Source of the DNA: Macrosoma leucophasiata
Lineage: Eukaryota; Arthropoda; Insecta; Lepidoptera; Hedylidae
Direction of reading: 5' to 3'
Assembly: GCA_036365455.1 (NCBI GenBank)
Contig: JAWQUS010000032.1
Location: 18,484,001-18,548,000, forward strand
DNA: 64,000 nucleotides
The notes below the pieces were generated by a model. The model was not told the origin of the DNA. It ran no database searches and was given only the letters and a program-made list of their open reading frames with translations. The stretch's first letter is position 1. Each line of letters opens with the position of its first letter. Shown here piece by piece: positions 54,826 through 63,600 of the stretch. The position numbers and the translations under genes are program-made.

Positions 54826-56790
54826 CTACTCATCATGCTGTTCCTCAGACTTTTTAGGCTTTTTACTATCAGAATTTTCTTTCTTTTCGCTACTCTTATC
54901 ACTTTCTTCTTCTTTATCTTTGAAAGATAGTAGTATAGGCGTATTGTTATCAGGGAAAGTGATCACTTCGCTTGGTGCAGCACTAACTGTAATCACGTTC
55001 CCTGGATTATAACCATTAGATGTAGCATCAACCACTACATTATTTGGATTTGCAGCAAGAACTACATTGCTTTCAGTATTTACTTGGTTACTGGGAACCG
55101 ATACGAAATTAGCTGCTGTATTCACTTGGTTAGATGGCACTACAATATTATTTCCATTATTTGGTACTGTTTGTAGGGTGACATAATTATTATTCGGTGT
55201 TGAATTCATTGTCACATAATTATTGTTGTTAGTATTTGATGGCACAAGATAGTAAGTGGGCACATTTTGATTTTGTACTTGATAATATGTAGGGGTCTGT
55301 TGGTTTTGTACTTGATAACCATTGTTTGATGGTACTGTTATGTAGTATTGGTTCTGCGGATTGCTCGAACTAACCAAATTGCTTGGAATATTGACGAGAG
55401 TATAAATGTTTTGTCCTGTGGTCGGCGTTAGTATTTGAACACTGTTAGGATTATTGGCTATATAATATTGACCATTTGAGGTCTGTGTGGTAGGACGGTT
55501 AACTACTTGAATATTATTGGGAGTTGTCACATAATAGTTACCGTTTGAAGATTGCTGTGAGCTAGGATTTGGCACGTTTACTAAATACGTGTTAGGTTGA
55601 CTGTATGTTCCTTGAACTTGTGGATTTTGGTAGGTCACAGTAGACACCGGCATTATTTGACTAGATTGACTGTCTTGTACAGGTGCATTTGTTAGAATGG
55701 ATTGACTTGGTTGAGATTGTACGTTTGTCAGAGGGACGGAATTACTCGGCACCACTGTCACTTGACTATCAGATAGAGCTTGGGCTGGATAAACGTTGAC
55801 AGCATACATGTAATTATTACCATCATCGCCAAATCTGTTTAATAACTCAGACTTGTCACCAGTTTTATTTTTATTTTCACCAAATTTCTTATAAGATTCC
55901 CTCAATCTTTTTTGATTATTTATTGCATCTAGTGAATCGTCTGTCACTTGTGGAAATTTGATTGGCGTACTTGTCTCCAGTTCAGATTTTTCTTTTTGTA
56001 TACCTATATCTGCATTCCCCAGTTTGACATCCTTCTCAGCTTGTTCTGGTTTCGATGGTACGCTATTTTTCATTTCAGTTGATAAATTACTTTCAGTAAT
56101 TTGATTAGCACCCTGTTTTCCAAAGTTTTCCTTATTATTTTGTACTCCACCAGATGTATTATTAACATTTCCTTGAACATTGCCATCAAGTTTATTATCC
56201 GTTTGTTTTGGGCCTATAAAGGGTGGCTTTGTTGGGTCGTTAAGTTGACCCTGTAGATTTTGTTCATGGTTCTTCGATTCGATCTGTACTGAGTTACCTT
56301 CATGGGAACCTTGCAATCCCGTATCTACCTGATGATTCTGCAAATTTGCTTGCGGCTGAAGACCTTGGTTAGGTCCTCGCATCCCAAAACCTTGTTGACT
56401 TTGTTGATTATCGTGAAAATCATTTTGCATTCCGACTCCTTGATTACGGCTCTGTGTGTCGAATCCTTCATGAGACGCTTGAGAGTTACGTCCATTAGGG
56501 ACAGGCACATTAGACCTCAGGTCACTAGGCTTGTGCGCGTTTGGGTTAACAAGAAATCCAAATGGACCATGTCCAAAAATGTTCATGGGACCCATTCCAC
56601 CGCTTACACTTCGCGGACTAATAACATCTTCTCCGTTATTTCGCCCAATTAATCTATGTCTATGGTCAGCACCCCAACGATCTTTTAGTCTGTTACTATG
56701 ATCATTGATTATATTTTTGACAACATTAGGTGTATCTTTGAAGTCACCATCGGCCAGTATTATGGAGCAGTAGAAGCCGACGAATAGAAT
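54826..56790 (-). CDS. Secreted Asn/Gln-rich protein, exon 2
   Basis: 654 codons, ending at TAG 54826-54828. Spliced to exon 1 it gives a protein of about 660 residues. The first residues ILFVGFYCSIILADG complete a signal peptide. The middle (about residues 90-240) is rich in Asn, Gln and Gly. Residues 330-620 carry imperfect Tyr/Val/Asn repeats of the type YYVTTPNNI, YYITVPSNN and NNYVTLQTVPNN. The end is acidic and lysine-rich (SDKSSEKKENSDSKKPKK). Such composition suits an extracellular structural or silk-like protein, but no family is recognised. The acceptor is TTATTTTTCAG. The upstream in-frame ATG at 56865 would need no intron, yet it lies behind an AG/GT pair that rebuilds a better signal peptide, so the spliced start is preferred. 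Confidence 0.82.
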   Translation of the reverse strand: MLFVGFYCSIILADGDFKDTPNVVKNIINDHSNRLKDRWGADHRHRLIGRNNGEDVISPRSVSGGMGPMNIFGHGPFGFLVNPNAHKPSDLRSNVPVPNGRNSQASHEGFDTQSRNQGVGMQNDFHDNQQSQQGFGMRGPNQGLQPQANLQNHQVDTGLQGSHEGNSVQIESKNHEQNLQGQLNDPTKPPFIGPKQTDNKLDGNVQGNVNNTSGGVQNNKENFGKQGANQITESNLSTEMKNSVPSKPEQAEKDVKLGNADIGIQKEKSELETSTPIKFPQVTDDSLDAINNQKRLRESYKKFGENKNKTGDKSELLNRFGDDGNNYMYAVNVYPAQALSDSQVTVVPSNSVPLTNVQSQPSQSILTNAPVQDSQSSQIMPVSTVTYQNPQVQGTYSQPNTYLVNVPNPSSQQSSNGNYYVTTPNNIQVVNRPTTQTSNGQYYIANNPNSVQILTPTTGQNIYTLVNIPSNLVSSSNPQNQYYITVPSNNGYQVQNQQTPTYYQVQNQNVPTYYLVPSNTNNNNYVTMNSTPNNNYVTLQTVPNNGNNIVVPSNQVNTAANFVSVPSNQVNTESNVVLAANPNNVVVDATSNGYNPGNVITVSAAPSEVITFPDNNTPILLSFKDKEEESDKSSEKKENSDSKKPKKSEEQHDE

Positions 56791-57423
56791 CTGAAAAATA
56801 AATACAGTGAATAAGTGAATTATTATTTTGATTAGAACTGGATTAATAGCTAGTATCTTTCTCACACTTTTCTCAACACAATGAAATCTGCATATACAAT
56901 GTTGAAGTGAAACGTAATTTTGTCATTGTCTTGTATTTCCGCTACATAAAATATGAGTGAAATCAAGACTGAAAAGAATTTCAATTAACGGTGGATGTGG
57001 ATGGTGGTAGAAGTTTTTAGGAGAAATAAAATTCAATCCTAAGTCAAATTTTTCTACCAATTCTTTGGTTAAAATCTTTCAGTTCAGTTTAATAATTGGT
57101 CTATTAATTTATTAGGTGTTGTCCAATACTAGGCTGAAATTAATTACTTTTTTAATTTGTTTTGAGCGTGGCGATTGCGAAACTAAATGAGTAGTAAGAA
57201 GAATAAGATTTAAGGAAAGAAACTTAATGAGATGGCACAAACATTGACTGACTTAGCCTGTTGGTACGTATTCTAAAACAGCCAGTTGAGTCGATATTCA
57301 AAACTCGAAACAGTTCAAATATTGTTATTACTTCAATAAAACAAACGACGAAAATAAACAGAAATAGACGACGTATAATTGTTTTATATTATTTCGCATT
57401 AACACATGCTTGTGAAATGTATT

Positions 57424-57633
57424 ACCGATATAATAGACTTTGCAGTTTATTGAATATCGTAAAGAAGTCGCTTTTGCCCTTAATAATATAAAACAATTAT
57501 TAAGGGTAAAAGCGACTTCTTTAAAAACGTATCGTAAAGAAGTCGTTTTTACCCTTAATAATTGTTTTATATTATTAAGGGTAAAAGCGACTTCTTTACG
57601 ATATTCAATAAACTGCAAAGTCTAATATATCGG
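57424..57633. repeat. Near-perfect 210-bp palindrome
   Basis: CCGATATAATAGACTTTGC at the left pairs with the inverted copy at the right over arms of about 97 bases with only a few mismatches and a loop of about 10 bases at 57523-57533. Each arm itself contains an inverted pair (AAGTCGCTTTTGCCCTTAA against TTAAGGGTAAAAGCGACTT), giving a palindrome of palindromes. Confidence 0.92.
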
Positions 57634-57726
57634 TTGCCTAACTAGCATAGTTTGGCAATAGATGGCGCTACTGCTACCATAAAGCAATGCAATAAATGTG
57701 AAGGAAAGATTTGACAAATCGGGCAG

Positions 57727-57803
57727 GACTTCAGTAGCTCAATTGGAAGAGCGGCTGGACTAGATTCACAGTAGGCCGCGAGTTCGAGTCTCGCCTGTAG
57801 TCA
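57727..57803 (+). tRNA. tRNA-like pol III unit, degenerate anticodon arm
   Basis: Acceptor GACTTCA pairs with TGTAGTC (6 of 7). The D-arm GCTCAATTGGAAGAGC closes, and the T-arm GCGAG-TTCGAGT-CTCGC is perfect. The A box TAGCTCAATTGG and B box GAGTTCGAGTC are good, and T6 follows. The anticodon stem pairs in only three positions (CTG..CAG). It is more likely a tRNA pseudogene or SINE head than a functional tRNA. It is antisense in an intron. Confidence 0.4.
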
Positions 57804-57894
57804 ATTTTTTCTTTCCATTTTTCTTTAAATAAAATAGACGTATAATGTCCATCATTTGATCACGCATATCCATACAAGTTTTAATAATATTTAG

Positions 57895-58186
57895 ATTTTT
57901 TATGTAATGTAGGTGGCAAACAAGCATGCAGTACACATTTATGTTAAGTGATGACTGTAGCCTATAGACACAAGGACCAGAGGTCAAAATGCAGATGCGT
58001 TAGCACTCCCGAGGCCTTAGGTGTTATGCCTCTGTGATAATTATGGTGCCTATGCTTTCAAGCTCTGCGACCAGTAAAAATAACAGCACCGTACATTACC
58101 ACCTGACTGGAACACGATAGTGCTGAACACTACCATTTAACGGCAAGTATATTAAGTAAAGTCACTGGATCTCTACCACCAGTAAT
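57895..58186 (-). repeat. SINE-A copy, internally rearranged
   Basis: The tail-side part is normal to GTTATGCCTCTGTGATAA. Then pieces of the 5' module appear twice (58043-58080 and 58140-58186) around the GTACATTACCACCTGAC part. Confidence 0.75.
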
Positions 58187-58288
58187 GCACTGGCGAAAGA
58201 ATGATATTTCTTCTCCACTAATGGGTGAAAGGGTCGTCACATACAACCGTCCTAAGAAATCCAAAATGATATTAAAAAGTTCACATAC

Positions 58289-58306
58289 CTGTAAATACAC
58301 AGCCAT
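58289..58306 (-). CDS. Secreted Asn/Gln-rich protein, exon 1
   Basis: Six codons (MAVYLQ) from ATG 58306-58304, followed directly by GTATGT. Joined in phase 0 to exon 2 it gives a classic signal peptide: MAVYLQ then ILFVGFYCSIILADG. Too short for ORF tools. A TATA box lies about 96 bases upstream. Confidence 0.75.
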
Positions 58307-58401
58307 GATGACACTACGATAGATTCGTCACAACTGGGAACTGGCGACCGGCGACATAGCATAAGTACTCAAAACGGTTTAATAATTACCAAATCACCCA
58401 G

Positions 58402-58408
58402 TTTTATA
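58402..58408 (-). promoter_or_regulatory. TATA box of the Asn/Gln-rich gene
   Basis: The minus strand reads AATATAAAACTGGG. It sits about 96 bases upstream of the ATG, leaving room for a start site near 58372-58378 and a 5' UTR of about 70 bases. A clean initiator motif is not obvious. Confidence 0.6.
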
Positions 58409-58629
58409 TTGAAAAATGTAACGCATAGTGTGAATCAATTATTCTTAGATAATGTAAATACCGGTGGAAAAACCACACTAAACGAACTTGTTAATGGAAG
58501 TTTAATTAATTAATACATCTATGTATTGATTTATATCGTGTTGTTTTTATTTGGTTTTTTGTAGGAATGGGAAAGGGGTTTAATTTAATTAGGGTTCGGT
58601 ACCTCAAAAGGCAAAACAAGGCCTATATA

Positions 58630-58792
58630 TTTTTTTTTTATTTTATGGAAGTGGCAAACAAGCATGCAGTTCACATTGATGTTAAGTGATGACTGCAGAC
58701 TATAGACACCGACACAAAGACCAAGGTCAAAATGCAGATGCGTTGCCACTCCTGAGGCCTAAGGTGTTATGCCTCTGTGCCGGAAATTACAT
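58630..58792 (-). repeat. SINE-A copy, 5'-truncated
   Basis: T-rich tail to TGCCGGAAATTACA, first subfamily. Confidence 0.88.
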
Positions 58793-58794
58793 TC

Positions 58795-59265
58795 TGCAGT
58801 GTAGTTTTTTTGAATTTTTTTGAATTTTGGATCCTAACCTATATGGCACCAGAGAAGAGATTTTACTTTTTTTTCTCTAATAATCTTCGAACCCATCGGC
58901 TGTCAAATGTTTAACTGAAATCTAATACAGATAGCCATTTATTTCATTCCCTTTACATTTTTTACGGGATATACTTCGAACGCAGTTCTGTTTAATATTG
59001 CGTGTATCACTTTAACATCCTTGCCTTGTTTAAATACTAGACAATACATTTCCTGTAAGTGGAATTAATACATCAGTCGAATGCATTACAAGTTGGATTA
59101 ATTCGATCAATTAAAAATACATTCATTTTGCGAAAAGTTAATTTGAAAGGTGTGTACGAGTAGCTATGATCGTCAATTTTTGAACGTTATATTGTAATTA
59201 CTTAATTTGTGATTATATAATTACCAAAAGATAGACAAAATTTTATCAGCATTAATGAGTAAAAC
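58795..59265. other. Intergenic AT-rich, nothing recognised
   Basis: No supported feature. Confidence 0.4.
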
Positions 59266-59790
59266 ATTACTTCATGTATGTATCTTCACGCCAGGTCTCT
59301 AACGGGGTAGGCAGAGTGTGTAGAGCGCCAGATATCCCGATCCTGACATATCTCTCGTGCCTCATCTACCTTCATCATTCTCTTCATAAATGCACGCCGA
59401 TTTCTAAGACTTTTGACCCCACTATCAGACAGAACTCGACCTACTTGGTCATGGTAGGTCAGTCTTGGTCTTCCTGGGCATCTGCAACTATCCACATTCG
59501 CATTGTATATCTGTTTAGTCATTCGCTCATTCGACATTCTTTCTATATGCCCGAACCATCGGAGCATGCCTTTTTTCATTTTTACACCGATACTACATTC
59601 ACATAAAGCCTCTATCTTACATCTTCATTACGAACGCGATCGGTGAGTGATACACCGCAGATCTTGCGCAAAGATATCATATCGACCGCGTTAAACTTAC
59701 TTTCATGCTCTTTCCTGCATACCCAGCTCTCGTTCCATATAAAAGCGTTGGAGTAAGTACAGCATTATGTACGGCTAGTCGAGCTGTAGC
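59266..59790 (-). mobile_element. RTE-type LINE fragment
   Basis: It matches 42755-43260 with a frame break near 59590. Minus-strand pieces include MLRWFGHIERMSNERMTKQI and ARLAVHNAVLTPTLLYG. It breaks off at GCTCGACTAGCC near 59785, followed by a SINE-B remnant. Confidence 0.82.
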
Positions 59791-59814
59791 TATAATGCTG
59801 TAATTGTTTGTCTG

Positions 59815-59955
59815 GAAAATTCCAAGTGCCAACCTCTGAGTTGGTAATATGCCCGAAGATAGCAACAGGCTACCTACCTCAGAGCTTCAATGTACGCATG
59901 AATGCATCCATTTACCTCGGCCTAATACAGGAGTGACAAATTACATATCTTTTGC
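59815..59955 (+). repeat. SINE-B remnant
   Basis: A diverged 3' half: TCTGGAAAATTCCAAGTGCC, then GCATGAATGCATCCATTTAC and ACAGGAGTGACAAATTAC. Confidence 0.55.
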
Positions 59956-59959
59956 ATAT

Positions 59960-60580
59960 TAAAATTGTTTATGTTGTTTCAAAAACATTTTTCTGGCTGT
60001 GAATGTAAATATCGTTATATTTCTTCAGTGTTTGTGTCAATACCTAATCATATAATAGTAGATCTACCTCCACCCCTGTAACTAAAGCTCTAGTATTATT
60101 TAATTGTATAGATTTAATTTGTTGTCATGAACATTTTGACCTGCTGCTCACTTTTGCACATCGTTGGCACAGCGTCAGGAAGTTACTGAATTGAGCTGCT
60201 GGGTAAAATGAGAGGTAAGTCAAGTTCTTTATCAATCCTAGCGCGAGCATGCCGCACCGAAGTCCTCTGTGTGTGTTTTGTTGTGATACACCCCTTTCGG
60301 GGAGGAGCGGTAACATAATAAGGACAAATTAAAGTAAATAACTTGTAGGAAGATCCAGAAATGCATGGAAGCAGACGTTTTTATGTGTTTCTTGATATCC
60401 CATGTTTAGCCCCGTATACCGAAAGGTAGGCAGGGGAATGGGAGGTGGTGGGATAATAAAGCTCTAGTAAAATCTAATTAAATTTTCAAATAAAACAAGA
60501 TTTGTGCAATAACATAATAATTCATTTGATAAATATTAAAATAGCCACAGAACAGAATCAAAATGGCCACGGTCAATCAA
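59960..60580. other. Downstream flank of the Glu/Arg-rich gene
   Basis: Contains the 3' UTR of the minus-strand gene at its right side; no other feature recognised. No clear minus-strand AATAAA was found close to the stop. Confidence 0.4.
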
Positions 60581-60581
60581 A

Positions 60582-62099
60582 TTAACCCCACTGGACCACC
60601 TCGTACGACTGAGGAGTTACTGGCGACCTCAGTCCGTAAGCTCCATTCGTTCTTTTATCAAAGCCGAGGCCTTGACGGCCTAGCAGCCTATCACCGTAGT
60701 CTCCATTGATACCTACCCATTGGTTACCATACCCATTACCAATGGCACCCGCGTCGTTACGAGAGTACCTCTTCAATGGAATGTCCCAATGAGGGTGGAG
60801 AGCCCAGTCGTTGTCATGTCCCCACCAGCCTACCACCCAACCCTTCTTACCATGAGGCTCTTTACGACCTCCTTCTTTACCCTTACCCTCCTCTCGACCC
60901 TCTTTGCCTTCCTCTGCTTTCTCTCCTCTTCCTTCTTGGCCCTCTACCTTAGCCTCTCCTTCTTTGCGTTTTTCCTCTTTCTGCCCTTCGGCTTCTTCAC
61001 GACGTTCCTCTACCTCACCTGCCTGTTCACGTTGCTCTTCGTTACCACGGCCTTCTTCTCGTCGCTTCTCTTGTCTTTCCCAGCCTCTGCCCTCCTCGCG
61101 TTGACCCCAAATACCTTGATTATTACTATACCTCTCCCATCCTCTATTGCCTTCACGACGACCTACCATGTTTCCTTCACGGCCTTTAATTTCTTCGCGA
61201 CGGCTTCCGCCTTCCGGTCTACGATTCTCTTCACGACGGACTTCTTTTTCCTGCTTTCCCTTATTTTCTTCCCCGCGGCCTCTCTCCCCCTCCTCTCTTT
61301 CATTTCCTTCTTCACGACGACCATTCTCTGACCTTTCCAAACCTCTGGGTTCCTCGCGACGAGCACCTTCTTCCCTACGCCTACCTTCGCGATGGCCATA
61401 GTAATGATGGTGCCTGTAATGAGCCTCCCAGTTTTCCCGGCCCCTCCCCTCTCGCTCTTCATTACGGTCTTCTAGGCTTTCCCGAGCCCGTCCATGCCCC
61501 TTACGGTAACCTTCATGACTCTCTCGGCCTTTGCCTCTACGCTCATCATTACGACGATCTTCTTTACCGTCACGACGGCTTTCTTCTTCTTCTTCTTTAC
61601 GATCTTCCATTTCGAATTCTTCTTTCTTTTCTTCTTCAGCGGGTCGTCTGTCTTCCTCTGATTTCTTTTCTCCTCGCTCTTCAATTCGACGTTCTTCCCT
61701 TTCCTCATCCCAACGATCTTCGCGGTGATGACAGTAATGATGATGACGCCTGTTTGATCCACGGCGTCCCTCCTCCTTGCGCGGACCTTCTTTACGAGCA
61801 TCCTGTCTCTCTCTGCCTCGACGACCTTCACCCATACGGCCGGCTTCCTGATTTACAGCTTCGCGTTCAACTTCTTTAATCTCTACCTTTTTCTCTTCTA
61901 CCTTCTCTTTTATTTCCTCTTTTTTCTCTTCCTTCTCCTCCACTGCTGGCTCTCTCGCCCTCTCCCTCTCTTTGTTCTGCGGAGCGGGCCACCAAGTCAT
62001 CCACCCATGTTCTGACCGTTGCACCTGGCCTCTCTTAGCGCCAAATTGATACGGATCCACCCGTATTGATGATGCCACCACGCATAGCGAGAATAAGAT
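60582..62099 (-). CDS. Secreted Glu/Arg-rich protein, exon 2
   Basis: 505 codons to the stop at 60582-60584, starting after the acceptor TTTGGTTTCCAG at 62100-62102. It begins ILFSLCVVASSIRVDP, the end of a signal peptide; the first exon with the ATG was not found. Residues about 50-405 are extremely rich in Glu, Arg, Lys and Gly (RREE, EERREE, GRGREN) with two His-rich islands, RRHHHYCHHRED and YRHHHYYGHREG, about 115 residues apart, suggesting internal duplication. The flanks are different: a Trp-containing N-terminal part (HGWMTWWPAP) and a C-terminal part with GWVVGWWGHDNDWALHPHWD and QWVGINGDYGDRLLGRQG that looks conserved and possibly folded. No family is recognised. Splicing in phase 0 inside the signal peptide, and the same I-L-F start, match the neighbour gene at 54826-58306, so the two may be co-regulated relatives. 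Confidence 0.78.
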   Translation of the reverse strand: MLFSLCVVASSIRVDPYQFGAKRGQVQRSEHGWMTWWPAPQNKERERAREPAVEEKEEKKEEIKEKVEEKKVEIKEVEREAVNQEAGRMGEGRRGRERQDARKEGPRKEEGRRGSNRRHHHYCHHREDRWDEEREERRIEERGEKKSEEDRRPAEEEKKEEFEMEDRKEEEEESRRDGKEDRRNDERRGKGRESHEGYRKGHGRARESLEDRNEEREGRGRENWEAHYRHHHYYGHREGRRREEGARREEPRGLERSENGRREEGNEREEGERGRGEENKGKQEKEVRREENRRPEGGSRREEIKGREGNMVGRREGNRGWERYSNNQGIWGQREEGRGWERQEKRREEGRGNEEQREQAGEVEERREEAEGQKEEKRKEGEAKVEGQEGRGEKAEEGKEGREEGKGKEGGRKEPHGKKGWVVGWWGHDNDWALHPHWDIPLKRYSRNDAGAIGNGYGNQWVGINGDYGDRLLGRQGLGFDKRTNGAYGLRSPVTPQSYEVVQWG

Positions 62100-62139
62100 C
62101 TGGAAACCAAATTATTCAAAATTACTAATAAGTACTGTA

Positions 62140-62338
62140 TGTACGATCCGGTTGGTCAGCGATATGAGACGACCGTTTGATTCGAAGGAACGCGGGTTCG
62201 ATTCCCGCACTTCACTCATCGTTCATTTTTTTCGGGTCTGGGTGTTTGTGTATGTGTTGTGTGTGTACAACGGCACCCACGACACAGGTTTATACCTAGT
62301 GTGGGGTGTGAGTGTAAGCGTATTTTATTTTTATACAT
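62140..62338 (+). repeat. SINE-C copy
   Basis: Head CGGTTGGTCAGCGATATGAG, B box GGGTTCGATTCCCGC, body GGTCTGGGTGTTTGTG and CACAGGTTTATACCTAG, with an ATTTT end. It lies just upstream of the acceptor of the Glu/Arg-rich exon, in its intron. Confidence 0.85.
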
Positions 62339-62564
62339 AAAAAGCAGTCTCAATGATTGAGTGGTATGAGACCACTGCTAGGTTGGAGGAATTTATATCT
62401 TTTTTTTTTCAACAATGATAGACCTTTAATATTTTTATATGCGATCGCTTAAAGCGAGCCTCTTAATAAATAGAAGTCATGTACCGTACGTTTGACACCA
62501 TGTAGATAGAGGCAACAGAACAAGGATAGAGTTCTCATTGGTGGTAAGTTAACATTGCATCTTA

Positions 62565-62822
62565 CTGTTGGTAGATTCCAGTATAGGGATTCGAGGACGT
62601 AGGTATCCCCACATTACTAATCTATCTGCCGCCAATGGTAGTGTTCAGCACTATCGTGTTCCAGTTAGATGGTGATGTATGGCTCCGTAATAACTATCAC
62701 AGAGGTATAACAACTTAGGTGTCAGGAGTGGCAACGCATCAGCATTTTGTCCTCTGGTTTTGTGTAGATGTCTATAGGCTGCAGTCATCACTTAACTTGC
62801 TTGTGAACTGCATGCTTTTTTT
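62565..62822 (+). repeat. SINE-A copy, second subfamily
   Basis: 5' module GGTAGATTCCAGTATAGG, CTGCCGCCAATGGTAG, then GTAATAACTATCACAGAGG. Its 3' end meets the next copy tail-to-tail. Confidence 0.85.
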
Positions 62823-63090
62823 ATGTAGGTAATGGATGCGGCAAACAAGCATGCAGTTCATATTGATGTTTAGTGATGACTGCAGGTTATAGACACTAAC
62901 ACAAAGACCAAGGTCAAAATGCAGATGCGTTACCACTCCTGAAGCCTAAGGTGTCATGCTTCTGTGCCGGAAATTACAGGGCCGTCCATTACCACCTGAC
63001 CGGAACACGATAGTGCTGAACACTACCATTTAGCGGCAAGTATATTAGATAATGCGATGGTGCCTATGCCCGCGAGCTCCACCAGTAAAA
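62820..63090 (-). repeat. SINE-A copy, first subfamily
   Basis: An inverted full copy immediately after 62822, so the pair forms a tail-to-tail inverted repeat. Confidence 0.88.
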
Positions 63091-63217
63091 CAATTTGAGC
63101 TTGCTTGCTACCTTCGTTACAAAATAAAAACTTTACGAGTAACTTATAGACGATCAACTTATAAAATGTGCTTGAAAAGCGGCACCCTACATTGCGCAGG
63201 GTCATACACGCAGATAT

Positions 63218-63600
63218 ATAAGGTTGGGGAAAGTCTTTTCGCATTATAGTATGTATGAACTTGTAATAAAATCTCTTTAGCTGTAGTATTTGTATCTGGC
63301 TGGTTTTGGTATCATTGAAAGTTAAAATGTTAAAGAACATAATTCCAAATTCAAATTAGGCAAATGTGTGATTTTCATTTGTTTTTCGTACTGTCAAGAT
63401 GAGTGAATCTAATGAAGAAATTCGATACATTTTAAAATTTTACTAAAAAAAAGGTAAAATTGCAACGCAAGCCGCGAAAAAAAATTGCGATGTTTATGGA
63501 CCTAGTGCAGTGTCTGTGAGAGTAGCACAAAGGAGATGTTGCGAGCTCGGCTCTAGAACGTACACATCCTCAAAAAATGCGTAAATTAAAGAAGAATCCG
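63218..63600 (+). mobile_element. mariner-type transposon remnant
   Basis: It starts at a TATA with AAGGTTGGGGAAAGTCTTTTCGC, a mariner-like inverted end. About 170 bases inside, an ATG at 63401 reads MSESNEEIRYILKFY before a stop, then, after a frameshift, QAAKK..YGPSAVSVRVAQ, the helix-turn-helix N-terminus of mariner transposases. Beyond 63540 the sequence changes to unrelated or internally deleted material; the DDD catalytic region is absent. Dead. Confidence 0.8.

Larger units (their letters stand above)
56791..58288 (-). other. Intron 1 of the Asn/Gln-rich gene
   Basis: 1498 bases with GT..AG ends in phase 0. It contains a 210-bp palindrome, a tRNA-like unit and a SINE-A copy; 56866-57420 shows nothing recognisable. 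Confidence 0.8.

Noticed and set aside
56791..56865. Unspliced start MRKILAINPVLIKIIIHLF for the Asn/Gln-rich protein
   Set aside because: A good acceptor at 56791 and a matching 6-codon exon with TATA box upstream give a cleaner signal peptide; the hydrophobic stretch there is intron.
60720..61331. 203-codon plus-strand frame rich in Phe, Leu and Ser
   Set aside because: It is the complement of the purine-rich Glu/Arg gene, whose biased composition avoids stops on both strands.
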